Positions 16,882-25,547 of a stretch of DNA of 64,000 nucleotides are shown here, piece after piece. Source of the DNA: Andreprevotia sp. IGB-42 (GTDB lineage: Bacteria > Pseudomonadota > Gammaproteobacteria > Burkholderiales > Chitinibacteraceae). The stretch lies in contig NZ_WXTX01000007.1 of NCBI RefSeq assembly GCF_009848685.1, positions 62,001 through 126,000 of the forward strand, written 5' to 3'. The position numbers were made by a program, and so were the translations under genes. The notes below the pieces were generated by a model that made no database searches, had not been told where the DNA came from, and was given only the letters and a program-made list of their open reading frames with translations. Position 1 is the first letter of the stretch. Every line of letters starts with the position of its first letter.

Positions 16882-17682
16882 TCAGTGAAGGCCCAGCACG
16901 TCCTGCATGTTGAAGAGGCCCTGCTTTTTGCCTGCCAGGAACTGTGCGGCACGCAGTGAGCCGCTGGCGTAGATGGTGCGGTTGCTGGCCTTGTGGCTGA
17001 TCTCGATGCGCTCGCCCATGCCGGCAAACATGACGGTGTGATCGCCGATCACATCACCGCCACGCAGCGTGGCAAAGCCGATCGACGACGGATCACGCTC
17101 GCCGGTGATGCCTTCGCGTGCAAACACGCCGCAGTCTTTCAGATCGCGGCCCAGTGCATCGGCCACCGCCTTACCCAGCATCAGCGCGGTACCGGATGGC
17201 GCATCTACCTTCATGCGGTGGTGCATTTCCAGCACTTCGATATCGTAACCGGTGGCAAGGGTGCGGGCGGCCACTTCCAGCAGATTCACCAGCAGGTTCA
17301 CGCCCACGCTCATATTGTATGCATGCACGATCGCGATATGCTGGCTGGCGGTTTCGATGGCGGCGCTGCCTGCTTCATCGAAACCGGTGGTGCCGATGAT
17401 CATGTTCACGCCGTATTCGCGGCAGCAAGTCAGGTGCTCCAGCGTGCCTTCGGGGCGGGTGAAGTCGATCAGTACGTCCGCCCCCCTGAGGGCATCGAGC
17501 TGATCGGTTATCTTTACGCCGCTGGTTTTGCCGAGGAAAGCAGTCGCATCGCTGCCGGTCGCATCGCTGCCGGTGCGGACCAGCGCTGCATGCAGCACGC
17601 AATCCGGGTGGGCAAGGGTGGTTTCGATCAGCATGCGGCCCATACGGCCGCTGCTGCCGGCAATGGCAATCTTGATGGTCAT
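16882..17682 (-). CDS. dapB: 4-hydroxy-tetrahydrodipicolinate reductase
   Basis: A 266-residue cytoplasmic enzyme of lysine and diaminopimelate synthesis. It reduces 4-hydroxy-tetrahydrodipicolinate with NAD(P)H. The Rossmann loop is [14 protein letters not shown] at the N-terminus. The catalytic block [15 protein letters not shown] gives the conserved His-His, Lys and substrate-binding SGT, and IGTTGF is the nicotinamide loop. The length is normal. It follows bamE by 9 bp on the same strand and is probably co-transcribed with it. Oddity: an exact 15-bp tandem duplication inserts a second GSDAT near residue 40. Confidence 0.97.
   Translation of the reverse strand: MTIKIAIAGSSGRMGRMLIETTLAHPDCVLHAALVRTGSDATGSDATAFLGKTSGVKITDQLDALRGADVLIDFTRPEGTLEHLTCCREYGVNMIIGTTGFDEAGSAAIETASQHIAIVHAYNMSVGVNLLVNLLEVAARTLATGYDIEVLEMHHRMKVDAPSGTALMLGKAVADALGRDLKDCGVFAREGITGERDPSSIGFATLRGGDVIGDHTVMFAGMGERIEISHKASNRTIYASGSLRAAQFLAGKKQGLFNMQDVLGLH
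17543..17572. repeat. exact 15-bp tandem duplication inside dapB
   Basis: GTCGCATCGCTGCCG occurs twice head-to-tail (17543-17557, 17558-17572). It keeps the frame and encodes [10 protein letters not shown] in a surface loop after the second beta strand of DapB. It looks like a recent slippage duplication. Confidence 0.9.
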
Positions 17683-17691
17683 GGCGGGTGC

Positions 17692-18117
17692 TTATTCGGA
17701 CAGGGGGCGTGTTTCTGCGGGCGGATTGGCCGCCGGGTTGGTTGCGGGCTCCGGTGCGCTGGCATCCAGCGCGAACTCGCCGCCATCAAATTTCTTGCGT
17801 GCCGGCAGCGTATTGCCCTCCCAGCGGCTGACGGTATCGCCGTCAAAATGGACGGTGAAGGTCTTCTTCTCCATCAGCTTGCCCCCCTTGGCGTGGGACA
17901 CGATGTAATCCCAGCGGTTGGCGTGGAACGGGTCGGCCAGCAACGGGGTGCCAAGCACGAAGCGCGCTTGCGAGCGGCTCATGCCCACTTTGAGCTGGGC
18001 AGCCTGGTCGGCGGTGATTTCGTTCCCCTGTGGAATATCGATCTTGTAAGGGGCAAGCGCATTGCATGCACAAAGCATCAAGGCGGCACAAAGAGGGGCA
18101 AGCGTACGGTAGACCAT
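17692..18117 (-). CDS. bamE: outer-membrane assembly lipoprotein BamE
   Basis: A 141-residue lipoprotein of the BAM complex, which folds beta-barrel proteins into the outer membrane. It has a signal peptide with lipobox LCAC (Cys18). The SmpA/OmlA fold follows: [20 protein letters not shown], then [20 protein letters not shown] and [10 protein letters not shown]. The C-terminus is extended by an Ala/Pro-rich tail ([18 protein letters not shown]), longer than in E. coli. No strong SD marks the start; 18117 is chosen for the signal peptide, and 18129 is in frame. It is divergent from fur, an arrangement conserved in many betaproteobacteria and pseudomonads. Confidence 0.93.
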   Translation of the reverse strand: MVYRTLAPLCAALMLCACNALAPYKIDIPQGNEITADQAAQLKVGMSRSQARFVLGTPLLADPFHANRWDYIVSHAKGGKLMEKKTFTVHFDGDTVSRWEGNTLPARKKFDGGEFALDASAPEPATNPAANPPAETRPLSE

Positions 18118-18201
18118 GCTGGGTGTCATTTGGTGGCTGCGTATCGGAGGCGATATGATACCGGTACGATACATGGAACCGCCACCGGGATAGACATAGA
18201 C

Positions 18202-18621
18202 ATGAGCAAAGCATCCGATCTGAAGGACATGGGCCTGAAAGCAACCGGCCCGCGTTTGAAGATTCTCAACCTGTTCGAAACCAGTGCGCAGCGCCATCTG
18301 ACGGCCGAAGACGTATACCGCGTCCTGCTGGCCGAGAATACCGATATCGGGCTGGCTACCGTTTATCGCGTACTCACGCAATTCGAGCAGGCCGGCATCC
18401 TGGCGCGTCATCATTTCGAATCGGGCAAGGCGGTGTTCGAGCTGAACCAGGGCACGCACCATGATCACCTGGTGTGCGTGAAGTGCGGCAAGGTCGAGGA
18501 ATTCTACGATGCCGCGATCGAGCAGCGGCAGGATGCCGTCGCTGCCGAGCGTGGTTTCCAGATCCAGGATCACGAAATGTACCTGTACGGTTTGTGTGCG
18601 GATTGCCAGAAAACCGGCTGA
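18202..18621 (+). CDS. fur: ferric uptake regulator Fur
   Basis: A 139-residue iron-dependent repressor. The N-terminal winged helix includes [15 protein letters not shown] and the recognition helix [20 protein letters not shown]. The metal sites are HHDH (86-89) and two Cys pairs, Cys92/Cys95 (CVKC) and Cys132/Cys135 (CADC), as in zinc-stabilised Fur. With Fe2+ it binds Fur boxes to repress iron uptake genes. It is divergent from bamE (84 bp) and followed 6 bp later by aat. I see no convincing 19-bp Fur box in the shared upstream region. Confidence 0.97.
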   Translation: MSKASDLKDMGLKATGPRLKILNLFETSAQRHLTAEDVYRVLLAENTDIGLATVYRVLTQFEQAGILARHHFESGKAVFELNQGTHHDHLVCVKCGKVEEFYDAAIEQRQDAVAAERGFQIQDHEMYLYGLCADCQKTG

Positions 18622-18627
18622 GCCGCA

Positions 18628-19338
18628 ATGATCGCCTGGCTGGAGGGCGGAGCGCCTTTCCCCCCGCTGGCGCACGCGCTGGTCGAACCCAACGGCCTGC
18701 TGGCCGCCGGTGCGGACCTTGGCCCGGCGCGTTTGCTGGCCGCTTACCGGCAAGGCATCTTCCCCTGGTACATGCCGGGCGAGCCCATCCTGTGGTGGAG
18801 CCCGGACCCGCGCATGGTGCTGGTGCCCGGTGATATTCACGTGCCGCGCTCGCTGGCCAAGGTGATCCGCCACCGCCATTACACCGTAACCTTCGATACT
18901 GCATTTGCCCCGGTGATGCGCGGCTGTGCCGGGCAACGCAATGGCGAATCCGCCACCTGGATCAGTGACGACATTCTTGCCGGCTACACCCGTCTGCACC
19001 GGTTGGGTTACGCGCATTCGGCCGAGTGCTGGATGGACGGGCAGCTGGTTGGCGGCCTTTATGGTGTGGCCATCGGCAAAATGTTCTACGGTGAATCGAT
19101 GTTCGCCCGTGCGCCGGATGCATCGAAGATTGCGTTTGTGCATCTGGTGCGCTGGCTGGCAGAACAGGGCTTTGGCCTGATCGATTGCCAGATGCATACG
19201 GCGCATCTGGCGCGCTTTGGCGCTCATGAAATTCCGCGCGCCGATTTCATTGCCCGGCTGGAAAAACTGATCGCCGAGCCACAACTGGCCGGGCCGTGGC
19301 ATTACCATGTTGAAAATGGACTGGAGCACAGTGCATGA
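18628..19338 (+). CDS. aat: leucyl/phenylalanyl-tRNA-protein transferase
   Basis: A 236-residue cytoplasmic aminoacyl transferase that adds Leu or Phe to proteins with N-terminal Arg or Lys, making them ClpS/ClpAP substrates. Signatures are [20 protein letters not shown] near residue 40, then [39 protein letters not shown] and [20 protein letters not shown]. The length matches E. coli Aat. It follows fur by 6 bp and overlaps the bpt start as ATGA, so fur-aat-bpt is probably one transcript. Confidence 0.97.
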   Translation: MIAWLEGGAPFPPLAHALVEPNGLLAAGADLGPARLLAAYRQGIFPWYMPGEPILWWSPDPRMVLVPGDIHVPRSLAKVIRHRHYTVTFDTAFAPVMRGCAGQRNGESATWISDDILAGYTRLHRLGYAHSAECWMDGQLVGGLYGVAIGKMFYGESMFARAPDASKIAFVHLVRWLAEQGFGLIDCQMHTAHLARFGAHEIPRADFIARLEKLIAEPQLAGPWHYHVENGLEHSA

Positions 19339-20048
19339 ACCCGCGTGGGCACACCATACCATTGCAGTTTTACGCCACCGCGCCTTACCCCTGCAGCTAT
19401 CTGGACGAGGAACTGGCGCGCTCGCAAGTGGCGGTGCCATCCGAACTGATCGATACCCGCACCTATAGCCAACTGGTGCAACTGGGGTTCCGGCGCAGCG
19501 GGCAGTTTGTTTACCGGCCGCATTGCGATGCCTGCAATGCCTGCGTACCGGTGCGCGTTCCTGTGGATGCATTCGAGCCCAACCGAACGCAACGCCGTGT
19601 GCAGAAGCGCCACGGGCCGCTGAAGACGCGCCTGCTGGGCCTGAGCTACGACGATGCGCATTTCCAGCTTTATCAGCGCTACCAGGCGGTGCGCCACACC
19701 GGTGGCGGCATGGACAAGGACGGTCGCGAGCAGTACGAAAGCTTCATCCTCAAGAGCAATGTGGCCAGCTTCATGGCCGAATTCCGCGAGAGTGGCATCG
19801 TGCGCATGGTCAGCCTGATCGATCAGCTCGAAGACGGCTTGTCGTCGGTGTATACCTTTTACGATCCGGATGTGGAAGGTGCCAGTTATGGCGTATTCAA
19901 CATCATGTGGCAGATCGGCCTGGCCAGGCAGCTGGGGCTGCCCTACCTGTATCTGGGCTACTGGATAGAGGGCTGCCGCAAGATGGAGTACAAGACGCAG
20001 TACCGGCCGATAGAAGGGCTGATCGACGGGCGCTGGCAAGCGCTTTGA
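19335..20048 (+). CDS. bpt: aspartate/glutamate leucyltransferase
   Basis: A 237-residue enzyme that transfers Leu from Leu-tRNA to N-terminal Asp or Glu, the second bacterial N-end-rule transferase. It has [18 protein letters not shown] near the start, the Cys-rich block [16 protein letters not shown], and the C-terminal acetyltransferase-like signature [20 protein letters not shown] followed by RP. The length and motif order are normal. It is translationally coupled to aat by a four-base overlap. With Aat it lets ClpS recognise both basic and acidic N-termini. Confidence 0.96.
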   Translation: MNPRGHTIPLQFYATAPYPCSYLDEELARSQVAVPSELIDTRTYSQLVQLGFRRSGQFVYRPHCDACNACVPVRVPVDAFEPNRTQRRVQKRHGPLKTRLLGLSYDDAHFQLYQRYQAVRHTGGGMDKDGREQYESFILKSNVASFMAEFRESGIVRMVSLIDQLEDGLSSVYTFYDPDVEGASYGVFNIMWQIGLARQLGLPYLYLGYWIEGCRKMEYKTQYRPIEGLIDGRWQAL

Positions 20049-20049
20049 A

Positions 20050-20086
20050 GCAACGGCAACACCCGCATCGCGGGTGTTGCCGTTGC
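20050..20086. terminator. long perfect hairpin after bpt
   Basis: A 17-pair perfect stem (G + CAACGGCAACACCCGC paired with GCGGGTGTTGCCGTTG + C) with a three-base ATC loop, two bases after the bpt stop. It has no T-tract, so its role could be mRNA 3'-end protection or weak termination between convergent transcripts. Confidence 0.6.
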
Positions 20087-20109
20087 GGGACTTGCGCCGC
20101 ACCTGCTGA

Positions 20110-20688
20110 TCAGCAGCGTGGCAGTTTGCGAAGGTACCAATCGGCGCGTGCTTCCTGTTCGGCACCCGCGCCCGAGTCCGGCAGGCGCAAATCCAGCAGC
20201 ATGAATTGCCAGCAACCGGTTTCATCCTTGAGTTTGCGGCCCTTGCCCACGCGTAGCGGGTAAGTGCGCCCATCGCTGCGGACAGCGTTCAGATGCCGCG
20301 TGCTGTCCAGCAGCAATTGCCAGCCAGGCAATGGCTCGCTACCCACGGGTGCATTGGACAGCAGTTGCAGCCATGGCTCCGCACTGCCTGCCTGCTGCAA
20401 GGTTAGCCGGCGTATCGGGCCGGCAGCGCGCGGGACATTGCTGCTGCTGATGGTTTGCGTGCGCAGCCGCGTGGGCAGGCCTGCCGGCCACGGCGTGATG
20501 CTGACCGTTGCGCCATCCAGCATGAAACGCATCACGCGCTGGGTATCCATCTGCCAATTGCCGGCATTGCCGCTGGCTTGCCGCAATGGCAGCCCGTCCA
20601 TCTGCAGTGCCGCGGCGGATGCCGGCAGCATCGCAACACCGGCGAGTAAAGCCAGCACACACCAAGTCCTTGTCGATGTGATCATCAT
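20110..20688 (-). CDS. exported protein of unknown function
   Basis: A 192-residue protein with a signal peptide (about residues 1-26, VLALLAGVAMLPASAAALQM). The mature part has no motif I recognise. There are two Cys near the C-terminus (TGCWQF and the last residue, LPRC) that could pair. A conserved-looking end, DETGCWQFMLLDLRLP...WYLRKLPRC, suggests a beta-rich fold. It starts at 20688 (20685 is an equally possible ATG) behind a GGGG SD, 13 bp after the metalloprotease lipoprotein gene. The two are likely co-transcribed, and it may be an accessory to that protein. Confidence 0.7.
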   Translation of the reverse strand: MMITSTRTWCVLALLAGVAMLPASAAALQMDGLPLRQASGNAGNWQMDTQRVMRFMLDGATVSITPWPAGLPTRLRTQTISSSNVPRAAGPIRRLTLQQAGSAEPWLQLLSNAPVGSEPLPGWQLLLDSTRHLNAVRSDGRTYPLRVGKGRKLKDETGCWQFMLLDLRLPDSGAGAEQEARADWYLRKLPRC

Positions 20689-20701
20689 CTGCCCCGCTGC
20701 A

Positions 20702-22681
20702 TCAGTTGGCACCGCGTATTGCCGACTGCAGGCTGGCTGACGGTGCGGGTTCGGCCACGCTGGTGCTGCGGTCATCGAACAGGGGCCGGCGAACGGGAAC
20801 GGCATCGATGCTGCCGGACTGGTGCAAAGCCTGCCCCGTGTTGTTGGCATACAGCATGCGCTTGGTCGCGATGACCAGATTGCCCCAGTCGTTGTAGTCA
20901 TGCAGCAGGTTGTTGCCCGGGTTGCCGGTTTGCGACACGGCGTTGTTCAGGTCGTAGGCGTAGCTGCTGGCCTGCTGGGTGCCATTGAGGTTCCAGTCGC
21001 CAAAAGAGCCGGCATACGCGCCGCGGCCGATCAATGCGGTTTCCACCAGCTTGTTCTTGTCGAGCACCGCACCGCTGCCGTCTGAGAAATCTATCTTGAA
21101 GGTGCTGCTGCACGGGCCGTCGGTCATCGTACACATGTCGTATGTGTACGGGGCGTAGCCGGGGACGGTCTTGCCGTAATCCTGGTTTTGCGAAAAGTAA
21201 TAGCGCTGTGTGACTGCGCTGCTTTTCGGGTCCGGCAGGCCGCCCAGCTGGTACAGGTAGTTCATCACGCTCAGATAGTTGGGCTTGTAGTTGGCACCGG
21301 CCGATTCATCCTCGTCGCCGCCGTGCAGCAGCCCCAGCAAGTGTCCCAGCTCATGCATGACGGTGCTGGCCTGGAAGTTGGTCAGCATGTTGCTGCGGCT
21401 GGTGGTGGTGGTATCCAGCCCCCAGTTACCCAGTGTGATGATCGCATCGTCCGCGGCCAGCTCTGCCATGCCCGAACCCGTGGCCGCGCCGGTAGGCGAT
21501 TGCGAATACGCGAACAGCAGATAGCGGAAGAACGACTTGCGCCTGACATCCATATTGGCGGTCTTGATGTCATAGGCGCTGGTGCAGCCGCTCTGCAGCG
21601 AGCCGGGATTGATGTCCAGCTGCACGCAACGTGCAAACGTGCGGCGATAGCTCTGGTTGCCCACCAGGTTGTAGCTGGCGGTACTGATGCTGCTGCCGAA
21701 CAGGTTGCCGGCATCGAAATGCACGTAGATGTTGTGGGTCTGGAACGCGGCAACGATCTTGTCCAGCGCGGTCTTTTGCGGGATCACCCCGCGATCGGGG
21801 CTGTCGAGGTAATCGATTTGCACGAACATGTCCTTGTGGCCGGGGCGGGCACCCATGCTGTAAAGGTCCAGCCCGCCAAAGCGGCCACCGGCTACCTTGG
21901 CGCTGTCGGGAATGCCGTCGTTGTCGCTGTCGGTGATGCCTGGCGCCACGTCATTCGGTCCGGCCGGCGTACTGAAATTGACCCTGACCCAGTCCGCAGC
22001 GCTGTGCGTTTGCGTGAACGCGCTGGCGAGCCGCACCAGCGAAGCGTTATAGACGGCATCCGGGGCCGGCGCGCTTGCGGCAAAGGATGGTGAGGGTGCA
22101 TTGGCGCCATTCCAGGCTGCGGCAGCAGTGGGCTGCGTGCTGTCGTTGCCGAAACGCACGAAGTCCACGCTTTGTCCGCCGGTCAACAGCTCGATGGCGC
22201 CATTGGCATCCCAGAACGGTACATTGCCGTTGCCATCTGCCACATAGACGGCTGCGGCGTTGTTGAGCAAGCCGTTGCGCGTTTTGCCGGCCACCACCAC
22301 GTAGCCGCCGTTGGGTACGATGACTGCCGGCAGGTTGAAATTCTGTACGCCGAAAGTGGTGCCGGTATACGGATCGGCAGCCTGGGTGCGAACACTGTAG
22401 CTGGCGAGGTTGATGCTGCCGCCTGATTTGTTGAGCACCTCGAACCACGCGGGCGAACTGGCCCAATAGTTGCTGGCTACCTCGTTGATGTACACACCGC
22501 TGATCGGGCCCGGCGGCTGTGGCACCGGGGTAGGTGCAGGCGTTGGCCGGGGCGTCGGTGTCGGCGCAGGGGTCGGTGTGGCACCACCTCCTCCGCCGCC
22601 GCCACATGCAGCGAGCAGGACGGCTGCTGCCAGACAGCCAGCCATGGACGATGTGCGCAGCACATGAAGCAGGTGTTTCAT
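20702..22681 (-). CDS. lipoprotein with lamin-tail domain and metzincin zinc protease motif
   Basis: A 659-residue predicted surface or periplasmic lipoprotein. The signal ends in lipobox LAAC, followed by seven Gly and a Pro/Thr-rich linker (about 35-58). A lamin-tail (LTD) domain follows (VYINEVASNYWASSPAWFEV, then VQNFNLPAVIVPNGGYVVVA). A calcium-binding-like ITDSDNDGIPDSAK stretch comes next. The catalytic part has the zinc motif HELGHLLGLLH (HExxHxxGxxH) and a downstream Met-turn SVMNYLY, as in metzincins. The start at 22681 has AGGA upstream. Substrate and family subtype are not clear; secretion of a protease tethered by a lipid is plausible. The downstream exported protein may be a partner. 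Confidence 0.82.
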   Translation of the reverse strand: MKHLLHVLRTSSMAGCLAAAVLLAACGGGGGGGATPTPAPTPTPRPTPAPTPVPQPPGPISGVYINEVASNYWASSPAWFEVLNKSGGSINLASYSVRTQAADPYTGTTFGVQNFNLPAVIVPNGGYVVVAGKTRNGLLNNAAAVYVADGNGNVPFWDANGAIELLTGGQSVDFVRFGNDSTQPTAAAAWNGANAPSPSFAASAPAPDAVYNASLVRLASAFTQTHSAADWVRVNFSTPAGPNDVAPGITDSDNDGIPDSAKVAGGRFGGLDLYSMGARPGHKDMFVQIDYLDSPDRGVIPQKTALDKIVAAFQTHNIYVHFDAGNLFGSSISTASYNLVGNQSYRRTFARCVQLDINPGSLQSGCTSAYDIKTANMDVRRKSFFRYLLFAYSQSPTGAATGSGMAELAADDAIITLGNWGLDTTTTSRSNMLTNFQASTVMHELGHLLGLLHGGDEDESAGANYKPNYLSVMNYLYQLGGLPDPKSSAVTQRYYFSQNQDYGKTVPGYAPYTYDMCTMTDGPCSSTFKIDFSDGSGAVLDKNKLVETALIGRGAYAGSFGDWNLNGTQQASSYAYDLNNAVSQTGNPGNNLLHDYNDWGNLVIATKRMLYANNTGQALHQSGSIDAVPVRRPLFDDRSTSVAEPAPSASLQSAIRGAN

Positions 22682-22889
22682 TGATCTTCCTGGAGGAACG
22701 CGTGCGTAGGTATGTGGGGCGCCTTGGGCTGCCCGGCTGCACAGGGTGCCACCGGTGCCGTTTTCTTTCAATCGCGTCAGCATTTCCGGCCATGCTTCAT
22801 GGCAACCCGGCAGCAAGCTTTGCCGCAGAACGACAGGATGAACAACGGGCGCTGCTGCGCCCGCTGTGTCTCACTGCCCTGCTGCCTGA

Positions 22890-24938
22890 TCAGCCAGCCA
22901 GGCCATTATGCCGCAGCAGTGCGTCGATTTCCGGTGCACGGCCACGGAATGCCTTGAACGAATCCAGCGCCGGGCGGCTGCCGCCACGCGCGAGGATTTC
23001 GGCACGGAAGCGTGCGCCCACGGCCGGATCGATCACGCTGCCGTTCTGTTCGGCTTCTTCCTCGAACGCCGCATACGCATCGGCAGACAACACTTCCGCC
23101 CACTTGTAGCTGTAGTAGCCCGCGGCGTAGCCACCGGCAAAGATGTGGCTGAACGATTGCGGGAAACGGTTGTACTCAGGCGGCAGCGGAATGCCCAGCT
23201 CCTGCTGGATGGCCAGTGCCTGTGCTTGCGGATCCACATTGCCGGTATCACCGTGCAGCACCATGTCGAAGATCGAGAAATACAGCTGGCGCTGCATTAC
23301 CGAGCCGGACTGGAAGTTCCTGGCGGCCAGCATCTTGTCGAACAGCTCGCGCGGCAAACTGGCACCGCTTTCCACGTGGTGGGTGAGCCTGGGCAGCACT
23401 TGCCATTCCCAGCAGAAGTTTTCCATGAACTGGCTGGGCAGCTCGACCGCATCCCACTCCACGCCGGAGATACCGGAAACCGACAGCTCGTCCACTTCGG
23501 TCAGCAGGTGGTGCAGCGCGTGGCCCATTTCGTGGAACAGCGTGATCACGTCATCGTGCGGCAGCAGTGCCGGCTTGCCGTCCACGCCCGCAGCAAAGTT
23601 GCACACGATCAGAGCCACTGGTGTCTGGATGCGGCCGTCGGCCAGCTTGCGGCGGCCGCGCACATCGTTCATCCATGCGCCGCCCTGCTTGCCCTCACGT
23701 GCGTACAGGTCAATATACAGGCCGCCCACTTCGCTGCCGTCCCGGTTCTGCAGCCGGTAGAAGCGTACATCCTTGTGCCAGACCGATTGTTCGGCGGGTA
23801 CGAACTGCAGCCCGTACAGCGTTTCGATCAGGTGGAATAGCCCCGCCAGTACGGTCGGTTCGGTGAAGTACTGTTTGACGTCCTGTTCGCTGAATGCGTA
23901 TTTCTCTTCGCGGATGCGCTCGGATACGAAGGTGGTATCCCATGCCTCCAGCGTGTCGTAACCCAGGCTGGCCTTGGCCCATGCCTCCATCTCGGCGCGG
24001 TCGCTCTGCATGTGCGGCTGTGCGCGCTGCGCGAGATCACGCAGGAAGCCCAGTACCTGTGCCGGTGATTCGGCCATCTTGGTGGCGAGCGATTCTTCGC
24101 TGAAATTGTTGAAGCCCAGCATGCGCGCGCCTTCCTGGCGCAGCGCGTGGATTTCGGCAATCAGTGGTGTGTTGTCGCGCTCGCCGGGGCCGAACTCGGA
24201 GGCACGCGTCACGTAGGCGCGGTACACCTGCTCGCGCAGCGGGCGGTGCTGCGCAAACTGCATCACCGGCAGGTAGCTCGGCATTTTCAGCGTGACTTTC
24301 CAGCCGGTCTTGCCGTCCGCTTCCGCGGCGGCGCGGGCTGCGCCTTTCCAGTCATCCGGCAGGCCGGCCAGATCGGCTTCGCTGTCGATATACAGAGCGA
24401 ATGCGTCGGTCGCGTCGAGCACGTTCTGCGAGAACTTGCTGGTCAGCTCGGATGAGCGTTCTTCAATCGCCATGAAACGCTCTTTCTGGTCGTCCGGCAG
24501 CTCGGCGCCGGAGAGTTTGAAATCGCGGATCGCGTGTTCGACGATGGTCTTGCGGGTGGGGCTGTAACTGGCGAAATCCGCGCTGGCCGCCAGCGCTTTC
24601 CACCGCGCGTACAGGTGCTCGTTCTGGCCCAGCTCCGAATAGAAGTTGGAAATACGGCCGATATTGGTGTTGTAGACTTCGCGCAGTTCCGGCGTCATCA
24701 CCACCGATTGCAGGTGCGCAACAGCGCCCCAGGCACTGCCCAGGCGCTCCATCGCATCCTCGGACGGCGCCACGAAGTTGTCCCAGGTGGGGTTTTCTAC
24801 CGTTTCAGCCGCAGCCGCAGCCACGGCCTTGCGGGCTTCTTCCAGCAATACATCCAGCGCCGGGTTGACGTGCTCGGGCAGGATGGCGTCGTAACGGGGC
24901 AGGTCCTGGATATCTAACAGCGGGTTGGTCTGGGGCAT
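22890..24938 (-). CDS. prlC: oligopeptidase A (M3 metallopeptidase)
   Basis: A 682-residue cytoplasmic thimet-like oligopeptidase that degrades short peptides and cleaved signal peptides. The zinc site is His469-Glu470-x2-His473 (LFHEMGHALHH), with the third ligand in the downstream helix GVEWDAVELPSQFMENF. Conserved FAGGYAAGYYSYKWAEVLSA near the C-terminus forms the substrate cleft. Length and architecture match E. coli PrlC/OpdA. ATG at 24938 (MPQTNPLL) is preferred to a longer frame from 25013. It is divergent from the gamma-carbonic anhydrase gene by 68 bp. Confidence 0.96.
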   Translation of the reverse strand: MPQTNPLLDIQDLPRYDAILPEHVNPALDVLLEEARKAVAAAAAETVENPTWDNFVAPSEDAMERLGSAWGAVAHLQSVVMTPELREVYNTNIGRISNFYSELGQNEHLYARWKALAASADFASYSPTRKTIVEHAIRDFKLSGAELPDDQKERFMAIEERSSELTSKFSQNVLDATDAFALYIDSEADLAGLPDDWKGAARAAAEADGKTGWKVTLKMPSYLPVMQFAQHRPLREQVYRAYVTRASEFGPGERDNTPLIAEIHALRQEGARMLGFNNFSEESLATKMAESPAQVLGFLRDLAQRAQPHMQSDRAEMEAWAKASLGYDTLEAWDTTFVSERIREEKYAFSEQDVKQYFTEPTVLAGLFHLIETLYGLQFVPAEQSVWHKDVRFYRLQNRDGSEVGGLYIDLYAREGKQGGAWMNDVRGRRKLADGRIQTPVALIVCNFAAGVDGKPALLPHDDVITLFHEMGHALHHLLTEVDELSVSGISGVEWDAVELPSQFMENFCWEWQVLPRLTHHVESGASLPRELFDKMLAARNFQSGSVMQRQLYFSIFDMVLHGDTGNVDPQAQALAIQQELGIPLPPEYNRFPQSFSHIFAGGYAAGYYSYKWAEVLSADAYAAFEEEAEQNGSVIDPAVGARFRAEILARGGSRPALDSFKAFRGRAPEIDALLRHNGLAG

Positions 24939-25006
24939 GGCGGGTCTCGGGTAGAATCTTGCAATACAGATGCGCGCAAGCGCGGCGAATTTCAAGGAAT
25001 GACAGC

Positions 25007-25537
25007 ATGGCAATCACGAAGTTTGACGGCATTGTGCCGCAAGTCGGCCCGGGTGCGTGGGTGCACGATTCGGCGCAGGTGATCGGTGACGTGGTGCTGG
25101 GCGACAACGCATCGGTCTGGCCCGGCGCGGTGATCCGCGGCGACGTCAACCATATCCGCATCGGGCGCGACAGCAATGTGCAGGATTGCAGCGTGCTGCA
25201 CGTGACGCACAAGCGCGCGGATGATCCGGAGGGCGCGCCGCTGATCATCGGCGAGCGCGTGACCATCGGCCATGGCGTGATGCTGCACGGCTGCACCATC
25301 GGCAACGAGGTGCTGGTGGGCATGGGCAGCATCGTGCTCGACCGCGTGGTGATCCAGGACCGGGTGATGATCGGTGCCGGCAGCCTGGTGCCACCGGGCA
25401 AGGTGCTGGAATCGGGCTATCTGTACGTGGGCCGGCCGGCCAAGGCAGTGCGCGCACTGACTGATGACGAGCTGAACCATTTCAACTATTCGGCCGCGCA
25501 TTATGTGCGGTTGATGAACAAGCACGTGGCATCCTGA
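25007..25537 (+). CDS. gamma-carbonic anhydrase-like left-handed beta-helix protein (YrdA type)
   Basis: A 176-residue hexapeptide-repeat protein. The zinc-ligand pattern of gamma-class carbonic anhydrases is present: VLHVTHKR gives one His and VTIGHGVMLHGC gives two more. The repeats (VIGDVVLGDNASVWPGAVIR and so on) form a trimeric left-handed beta helix. YrdA/CaiE relatives are often inactive or weak as anhydrases, so the activity is uncertain. It starts at 25007 with AAGGA. It ends 10 bp before earP on the same strand, so transcription of earP and efp may begin here. Confidence 0.93.
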   Translation: MAITKFDGIVPQVGPGAWVHDSAQVIGDVVLGDNASVWPGAVIRGDVNHIRIGRDSNVQDCSVLHVTHKRADDPEGAPLIIGERVTIGHGVMLHGCTIGNEVLVGMGSIVLDRVVIQDRVMIGAGSLVPPGKVLESGYLYVGRPAKAVRALTDDELNHFNYSAAHYVRLMNKHVAS

Positions 25538-25547
25538 GCTGGCTGCG

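Noticed and set aside
18130-18201. Fur box in the bamE/fur intergenic region
   Set aside because: GATA-rich fragments are present but no 19-bp match to the Fur consensus could be supported.
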